From assembly GCA_013399875.1 (NCBI GenBank), contig VXAZ01009309.1, positions 2,152,386 to 2,216,385 of the forward strand: 64,000 nucleotides of DNA, read 5' to 3'. A program made the position numbers and the translations under genes. This stretch comes from Gymnorhina tibicen (lineage: Eukaryota > Chordata > Aves > Passeriformes > Artamidae). How positions within the stretch are numbered: the stretch's first letter is position 1; every line of letters begins with the position of its first letter. The notes beneath the pieces were generated by a model. That model saw only the letters and a program-made list of their open reading frames with translations. It was not told the origin of the DNA and did not search any database. Positions 57,301 through 64,000 of the stretch are shown here, one piece after another.

Positions 57301-60300
57301 GATCATCTTACTCATCTTTGGAGCTCGCTGCCATGAGGCAGTGGAAGGCTTTGGGCTTAGCTGTGTTTGAATTCTGGGCTTGACATTTCTGCAAGGCAGG
57401 CCCTTGGGTTAGAAAAGGGGGATTAGTGTCAATCAGCTCTGAATTTCCAGAGGGTATAAACTGCTCTCAGGGCAAGGATCTGACTGAGAGGGACTGGGAG
57501 GTGATTTCTCCTTTGGGGAGGGAAGGCTCTCTTTGGGAACCTCACGGTCACCCTCGTTGTCTGGCATTAGTCCTGCCTAGTTCAGAAGTTTCTTTCCCTT
57601 TTGGAAGGTGCTCTCAATGCCAGTACTGGGAGAAAAATGGATTTGTTCTGCTTGCTTATGGCAGCACTGCCTTTCTTACCTCACTGATGTTTAGTGGACA
57701 TGAAAACACCCGGAGCCTCTGGGATACACCAGGAAAGGCAGAGTTCAAGGTGTTGAGCCCGTAGCAAAGAGAAGGTGAAGAACTCGGGGCACAAACACTG
57801 CTGGGGCCTGGCTGCCTCTTCACATTCCTGGGCATGGGAATCCTCTGTGCCATGGAGCTGTGGGAGCAAGGCCAGGGGGTGCTGGGGGAGGGGAGAAGGG
57901 GCTGAGCACAGCATCCCCTCGGAGCTGCGGGCCGGGCTCTGCCAGCGAGGCTCCTGTGCTGAAGTGATGCTGCAACTGCTGATTAAAGGCAGCTGAGAAA
58001 GCACATCTGCCGGACTGATAAATATTGTTTCATACCCCAAGCTGTGGCATCCCTTTGATGTTTGCTGTCCTGACTACGGCAGTTTTTGATCTGCTGCATT
58101 CTCTTTTCTTGGACGGTGCTGACAGCTGGGTTGGGGCACGTATAAAAAAAGCCCATAAATAAAATTAAACTGTATCTCAGAAAAGTGCCATTAGGAGCTT
58201 ATTTGTTGCCTAATTTAAATAGTCTGAACACTTTCCAGAAAATCATCGTCAGAAGCCACAGTCCTATTTACAGGAGCGAGAAGTAATGGATGTCACTTTG
58301 ATTAAGTGCATTTTTCTGAGGCTAATTATCAGCAAAAAATCATTTTGATGGATGAGAATGTTTGGAAAAGCTGCTTGTGCAGAAGAATTCAGCAACGTCT
58401 CTATAAAATTTTAACATCTCGTATTTGAAATCAAAGATATTTTGGATGTTGCATAACCGAGAAAAGAGGATTTTAACAACTGGGGCCAATTCTTTTAAGT
58501 TTCTTCTTCCAGTTTATTTAGAGTCTGACAACTTCTTTGTCTGTGACCTGACATCTGGGCTTTGTCTCTTTAATTTGTCACTAAGTGGTGGCTCTAAATC
58601 CTGGGTCAGATCATGCTTGGCATGAGCAAAATGAAGTGCTGCAATATCAGCCTTGGAGGATCTTCTCCCTGCAGTTTTCATGCTAACGTGCCCCAAGTGA
58701 CTTCCTCATCAAATGCATCATTACATTAATGGAGCTGGGGAGTTTTGTGCTCCCCAGTCAGGTTCCTTGGATATGTCTGTGGCTGAATCCCCACTTCATT
58801 GCCGTTTGATTTAAGGGCCAATTTTCCTCATTTTATTTGGAAGATGCAGATGCTAATTTGAAATTTTCAATTTGTATCCAGGAGTTAGAGACATTTATTT
58901 CTTTGCTGGTGAGGTAATGGCCAATATTTTAAGTCTGCTCAGGCTGTAGCATCTGTGCCAGTGAAGGTTTGTACCTGGAATTAAGAGATTCAGCTCTGGT
59001 GCCTGTGTGCCACAAAATTCCCCTGGGGAGGGCCCTTCATCCCCCAGCAGTCTGATCCCGTGCTTGTAAAGCAGGCTGAAGGCATTTATTGCTAATAATT
59101 CCTTCAAGAATGGTGTTTAGACCCATTTCCACCAGCCCTGGGTGCAGAATCTCTCAAGGGACGGCTCAGTGATGATGCCTGAACAAACCAAGTGACAAAC
59201 GACACTGGAGGAGGTGGTGGGATCCCAGACGGGAGCTTGGGAGTGCCTCCGTGACCAGCGGAATGGAATCACTTCTCTGCTTCTGCCACCTGGCAGAGCG
59301 AAAGCAAAGCAGTTATTGATTGGATTGGGCTCTTTCCCCGAGTCAAGGCTTTGTCAGGAAGTTTCTGTGTGGCAGCACAGGCAGGAGTTTGCCCCTGCCA
59401 GCCCAGGAGCCTGCGGCAGGAGAGCTGCTCCCACTGGAGCCATCCCTGCTGGAGCCATCCCTGCTGGAGCCATCCCTGCTCCAGGTGTGCTCCTGAGCCA
59501 GGCAGGCACGGGACACGTGCAGGTGGAGCTCTCTCCAGAGTAGATGCCAACAGCTCTGCTGTGCCAGCCAGGGCTGTGGACAAGACCGAATTTGGTCCCC
59601 AGATCCATCTGAGTTGTCGGAGAAGCTGCCGGCCAGGAGCAGCCGGTTGGACTCATTGTGCTCCTCCAGAGAGGCTCATTCCTGCTCCTGGATCAAATGG
59701 GAACGAGCATCCCAGGCCTCCAGTCATCCCCATGGCTCTTGTGGAACATGCTGCGGTAGGTCCAGAGCAGCGGAGCCTAGAGCAGGGTAGGGAAAGCTCC
59801 TGGGGCAGGGTGTTGGTGCTCCTAAATCTGCTGCCAGCCCCCTCTGGCCCATGACACGGAGGAATAGCCATGAAACCCACACTCCACAGCCCTGCATGGT
59901 GTGGGCACCTCCCCTCCAGCACCTCCTCACCCTTAACAGAGCCAAACCCAACGTATGTTGCCCCTGGATTCCTCAGCCCAGCTCCGGATGGGATACACCA
60001 GGATGAAGAGCACTGGAAGCCTGAGGCAGCTTTAGAAAATTGATTTCGGTTGTCTTGTGTTCGTAGATTTTTTTAGTGATAACATTCTTAATTGAGGTTT
60101 GTTTTTCCAGTTGTTCTGGAAGGCTGTGGGGATGGTTCCCAGCGCTGTGTCTTAATTGCAGCGCTGCTTGGAGTTTCTTTAATTGATGTTTCCTTGCAGC
60201 TATTGGCGTGCTCTGGTGTCTTCATCTTCAGGCAGGTACCCCTGGACATTAGCAGGAGCATTGGGAAAGTCATGAAAGTAATAGAGCAAAGAAGAAACAC

Positions 60301-63300
60301 GTTTCTCTTGTAATTACAACTATTATTTTATCTTAAAAAATGGCCATGGCTTTTTTTCAGGGATATTGTTTTCGCTGTCAGCAGTGGGCCCTTGCTTGCA
60401 ATAAAAGTGAGTGCACGTAGCAGGCTGGTGGAACGAGCAGAGGTGTCCCTGCAGTGCTGCCGAGCGCACGGCTGTGCCCTGAGGAAAAGGAAGAACAACA
60501 CTGACTTTCGGTTATTTAGTGCAATTTAACACTGTGGGCTCAGATTTCTGTCCCTCCCTGGGGTGGTTTCTTTTCCCCCATTTATTTACTTTCCCTTTGG
60601 TTTCTCTTCTGTCCACTGGGCGAATGGGCTTGGAAGAGAAAACAGCTTTTCAAGGTGTTGAAGGTACCTGAGTGAAGGGGAGAGCACGAGCAGGGGGTCT
60701 GCAGGTGCTCAGCGAGGTGGGCACATTCCCAGGAGAGCCCCTGGGGGCTGGAGCTGACCTTGCTCAAGGAAAATCAAACGCAAAAGGTGCAAAAGGAATT
60801 GTTTTACTCCCCTCAGCCAGTGGTACAGGGCACACTGAAAGTCCTCACTGGAAGATTTCCTGGCAAACGGAGCACAGAGGGGCATGAGCAGTGCTGGAGT
60901 CCTGGCTCCCGCCACGGTTCACGGGGGCAAAGCTCCTTCCCCGTGTCCTTGGCATGAGACTGAAGCCTGGTGGGGCATTGCTGGTTGTTCCTGGTGTGGC
61001 CCTGGTGAATCTCTCTGCCAGGGGCTCCTTGGAGCTCCTGTGCCACTTCAGCCTGCTGGGAAAGGGCGGGGAGCAGCTCCCACGTGAGAGCCAGGGGAGA
61101 AGCCCGGTTGGATGCCAGACCTTAGCAGAGATCTCCCCGTGTCTCTTTAGCACAGGGAGGCATCGCGAGTGTGAGTCTGTGCCCACAGACCTGCTGAGGC
61201 AACGCTGATGTTTGGCATCACAGCAAAGCCTGCAGGAACCCCCAGGAGTGTTGTGCTGCTCTAGGTGAGGCTGGAAGGTCGGGCTGAGACCAAAGCTGTC
61301 ACCACTGCTGTAGTGACAGCACGAGAAACAACTTGGCAGCCGTAGCTGTGATGGCAGAGAATGCATTAAATTTTACTGCCGTGTTTTCCCACCGCTTTCT
61401 CTCATCACAGCTGCATCTTTGTTCCCAAGGGGAATAATTTATTGCTGTTCTGAAGGTGGTGCTCATTGCTTTTCCTCTGCACAACCTGTTCAGCGCCTGG
61501 CTGCACAGGGAACGTCGGAGCTCGGGAATCCCTGAGCCTCAGGGGACAGCGAGGTTCCACTCCCTCTGCACCCAGCCCTGTCCTGGTGCCAGCCCTGCTC
61601 AGGTGTGAGCTGCTCTCCCTCAGACCCCTGTGTGGTGGTGGGAAAAGAGAGAGATCACCAGCAGAGCCTGAATAACGTGGTTAGTGTGTGCTCCTGTACG
61701 TTCTCCCGTGAGGCATCTCAGACACTCATTTCATTGCAGACTGTGCAGCAGAGGGGGGCTTAGACAGGAAGAAAAGGCTGGAATTCGAATCCAAACATCC
61801 CTGGTGCTGAGAAGTTCTGCCAACAGGCAGGACCAATCCTTTGCTGTGCTATTTTAGCGCTGCTTACCGAGACAGACGTGAACACGTTGCCTGCGATGCC
61901 CCGCAGCGAGCGCAGATTTCCCGGCCACGCTGCATTTGCCTCTGCTCCGCTGGCACCTGTCTGGGTCCGCAGCAGAGGTGGAGGTGTTCATTTGCAAATT
62001 AAATACCTGCTCTTGCTCCTGACTGGCAGCCCGGAGTGGGTCACGCAGGCTCTGTGCGAGGCCCTTGCCAGCTGCTCTCAGGGCTGTGCTGGCCACGGTT
62101 GCCCACCAAGGGTTGGCAGTGCAGCCTCCCAGTCCCCAGATCTGGAGATTTCTTCTGTTATCAGTCAATTAATTTGCTGCATTGCTGCAATTAAAAAAAA
62201 AAAATTATCTTTCAGACGGTTCAGAGTTTAGAGTCTGTTGCTACATCACACTTTGTGTAAATTAATAGCATTGAATTTCATCAGCTCCGTGACCTCATTT
62301 CCTCTCTTCATGAAGCTTTTTGTTGCTGTTTTAGCAAATTTATGGCTGGCTGTTTTACTGCAGGGAGATGATCAAAGTCCAGCCTGCTGGAGCAGGCAGG
62401 TCCCTGTGGTGACAGTCTTGGGGAGGTGGCAGACTCTGCTCTCTGTTCTGTCCCCACGACCTCATTGGTGGTGTCTCGAGATCTCCCCTGCACAGCCAGA
62501 GGGCTGGAAGGAGGTTTTCAGGGTTGCAGATCCCCTGGCAGGCTCCGCATTTCCCCTCTAATTATTCTAGGTAATAAATAATTGATAATGAAGAAGTTTG
62601 TGGTGACAGAGCTGAGATACGAGGCCTTGGTGGGACAGAAACGCCACGGATGTCAGCGCGTTCCCAGCAGATTAAAGGGAACGTTTCCCAACGTTCAATG
62701 TTTTCCAAACTTCTCCAAGGCAGAGAACCTGTCCTTTCAGGCAGGAGGCTTGGAGCAGTGGGTGAAGCAATGCCTGCAAGCATTTTTAAGAGTTATTTTC
62801 TGTCCTAAAACTACCTCAGCCATGTGGTGCAGGGGCAGGCGCGCTCTGCGAGGGCCATCCGTGGCTTTCTGGAAGAACTCCAGGAGCTTTGAGCTGGCTT
62901 TGCCTCTTCGGACTTGCGCCGGGGCCACAATTGCTTGGTCGTGCTTCTGTCTTCCTCCAGACAGACCATCTGGTTCTCTTCTGCTCAGCTTCCTCCGGGA
63001 GACAGCCGGGAGCTGTTTGCTGACAGTCAAACAGGACGTGCAAGTGGTGCCTCGTGAGTGGAAGGTGGGGAGCGCAGTTTGTGGACGGGCACAACGCGTC
63101 GGGGTTGGGCCGTCCCCAGGGCCGTCCCTCTGTGGTCAGCCCCAGCGTGCTGGGTGCCAGCCCCGGGTTTAGGGATGGTTTCTGCAGCCAGATGTATTTT
63201 GTGCATGCCGAGGTACCTGTCACCGGTGTTTCCCCCGTGGTTTTCCTGTGAGGTTTTTCCCCATGGGATAGGATCCCTCCAGCCACGGAGAAGGGGAGAG

Positions 63301-64000
63301 CGTGAGCAAGACGCACCATCCCGATGCCCCGGTTGTTTTCCCTGCCCACCTCCCTGCGGCAGCTGTGGGTGTGTAACACGATGTACAAGCAGCCGCGGCC
63401 GCAGCCTGCGAGGGTTCAGAGCAGGGCCAGGCCGTGGGCGCAGCCGGAGGGAAGGGAAGAAGGAAGGAGGGATGGTGGGGAAGGAGAACAGCGCACGCTG
63501 CCGGGGGCGGGGGGCTTGTGAGGTCAGCGGGGCAGCGTGCAGTGAAACAGCCATGAATGAGCTGGGGGAGGTGACCGACTGGAGGGTGGCGAGGGGGGGA
63601 CACAGCCAGGTGTCCCTCGGGGAGGCCGAGAGCTTCGATCTCTTCTTCCCTTTGTGGCGTTGCTGTTTTGCCGAACTAAAGCCTCGCCTGATGTGAGCCA
63701 AGAAACAGGGAGGGCTGGGTTTGTACCTGCCTGTGTTGGGGCAGAAATAACCTGGTTCTGCTCAGCGGGGCTGGGCTCTGGTGAGGTGCTGGCTGTGCCA
63801 CCGTGTCGCTGTGCCACCGTGCCCTTGTGTCTGTGGCACGTTCCTGTGGGCTGGAACTGGGGATCCCTGGCACTGGGGCTGCTGCCTTCCCTCGGGAAGC
63901 CTTCTGCCACCCCGAGAGGGGTTTGTGTCCCTGGACAGGGTGTTGGGTGTTGCATGGAGTGATGGAGAAGAGCGTTGGTGTTCGCTGTGCTCGGTGCAAA
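54389..64000 (+). other. KCNT1: KCNT1 intron 2, running off the window
   Basis: At least 9.6 kb with no recognisable coding exon. It contains a poly(A) run at about 55556-55571, a three-copy 15-bp repeat (59434-59478), AT-rich stretches (for example about 58180-58900) and a GC-rich end from about 63360. I looked for the next KCNT1 exon and did not see it. Confidence 0.6.
59434..59478 (+). repeat. 15-bp tandem repeat, three perfect copies
   Basis: CTGGAGCCATCCCTG repeated exactly at 59434-59448, 59449-59463 and 59464-59478. It sits in KCNT1 intron 2. The unit is a multiple of three, so it leaves frames open and creates repeated peptide in chance open frames. Confidence 0.95.

Noticed and set aside
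54389..64000. Search for the next KCNT1 exon (VQVEFYVNEN-type)
   Set aside because: Not found in any frame; it must lie right of the window.

Overview
The window is nuclear DNA of a bird. The genes have many short introns with GT-AG junctions. Degraded CR1 LINE tails occur in both orientations, GC content and CpG density are high, and the protein-coding exons closely resemble vertebrate genes of human 9q33.2 and 9q34.3. I could not name the species from sequence. The compact, GC-rich layout suits a microchromosome; the equivalent of chicken chromosome 17 is my inference.

Layout. TRAF1 (+) enters from the left and only its last two coding exons are present (257-1711), followed by its 3'UTR to about 3.1 kb. 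After a gene-free stretch with a minisatellite and a 751-base assembly gap comes PHF19 (+), complete in 14 coding exons (8272-12825, 586 aa), with a likely non-coding first exon ending at 7560. Facing it on the minus strand is a complete six-exon CutA-family gene, probably CUTAL (23257-15601, 162 aa). No single open reading frame reveals it; it has to be assembled from splice junctions. Its start faces the start of PSMD5 (+), complete in ten exons (24555-29656, 512 aa). The PSMD5 promoter is a perfect-period 44-bp triple repeat, each unit carrying a TCTCGCGA core. B3GALT9 (-), a GT31-fold glycosyltransferase with eroded catalytic acids, follows at 33377-32277. The rest of the window is the 5' end of KCNT1 (+): a first coding exon at 41348-41478 beside a 456-base gap, a second at about 54269-54388 beside a 4-base gap, and long introns that run off the right edge.

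The genes do not form a pathway. TRAF1 is a signalling adaptor, PHF19 a PRC2-associated chromatin reader, PSMD5 a 19S proteasome assembly chaperone, CUTAL a small membrane-anchored trimeric-fold protein, B3GALT9 a Golgi GT31 protein and KCNT1 a sodium-activated potassium channel. TRAF1-PHF19-PSMD5-B3GALT9 follows the human 9q33.2 neighbourhood, while KCNT1 is a 9q34.3 gene in human. The right half therefore marks a junction between segments that are apart in human. The best leads are the spliced CutA-family gene, the repeated PSMD5 promoter, the degenerate B3GALT9 active site and the gaps lying on KCNT1 and PHF19 5' ends. I found no CRISPR, bacterial or viral system, and no tRNA or rRNA gene.
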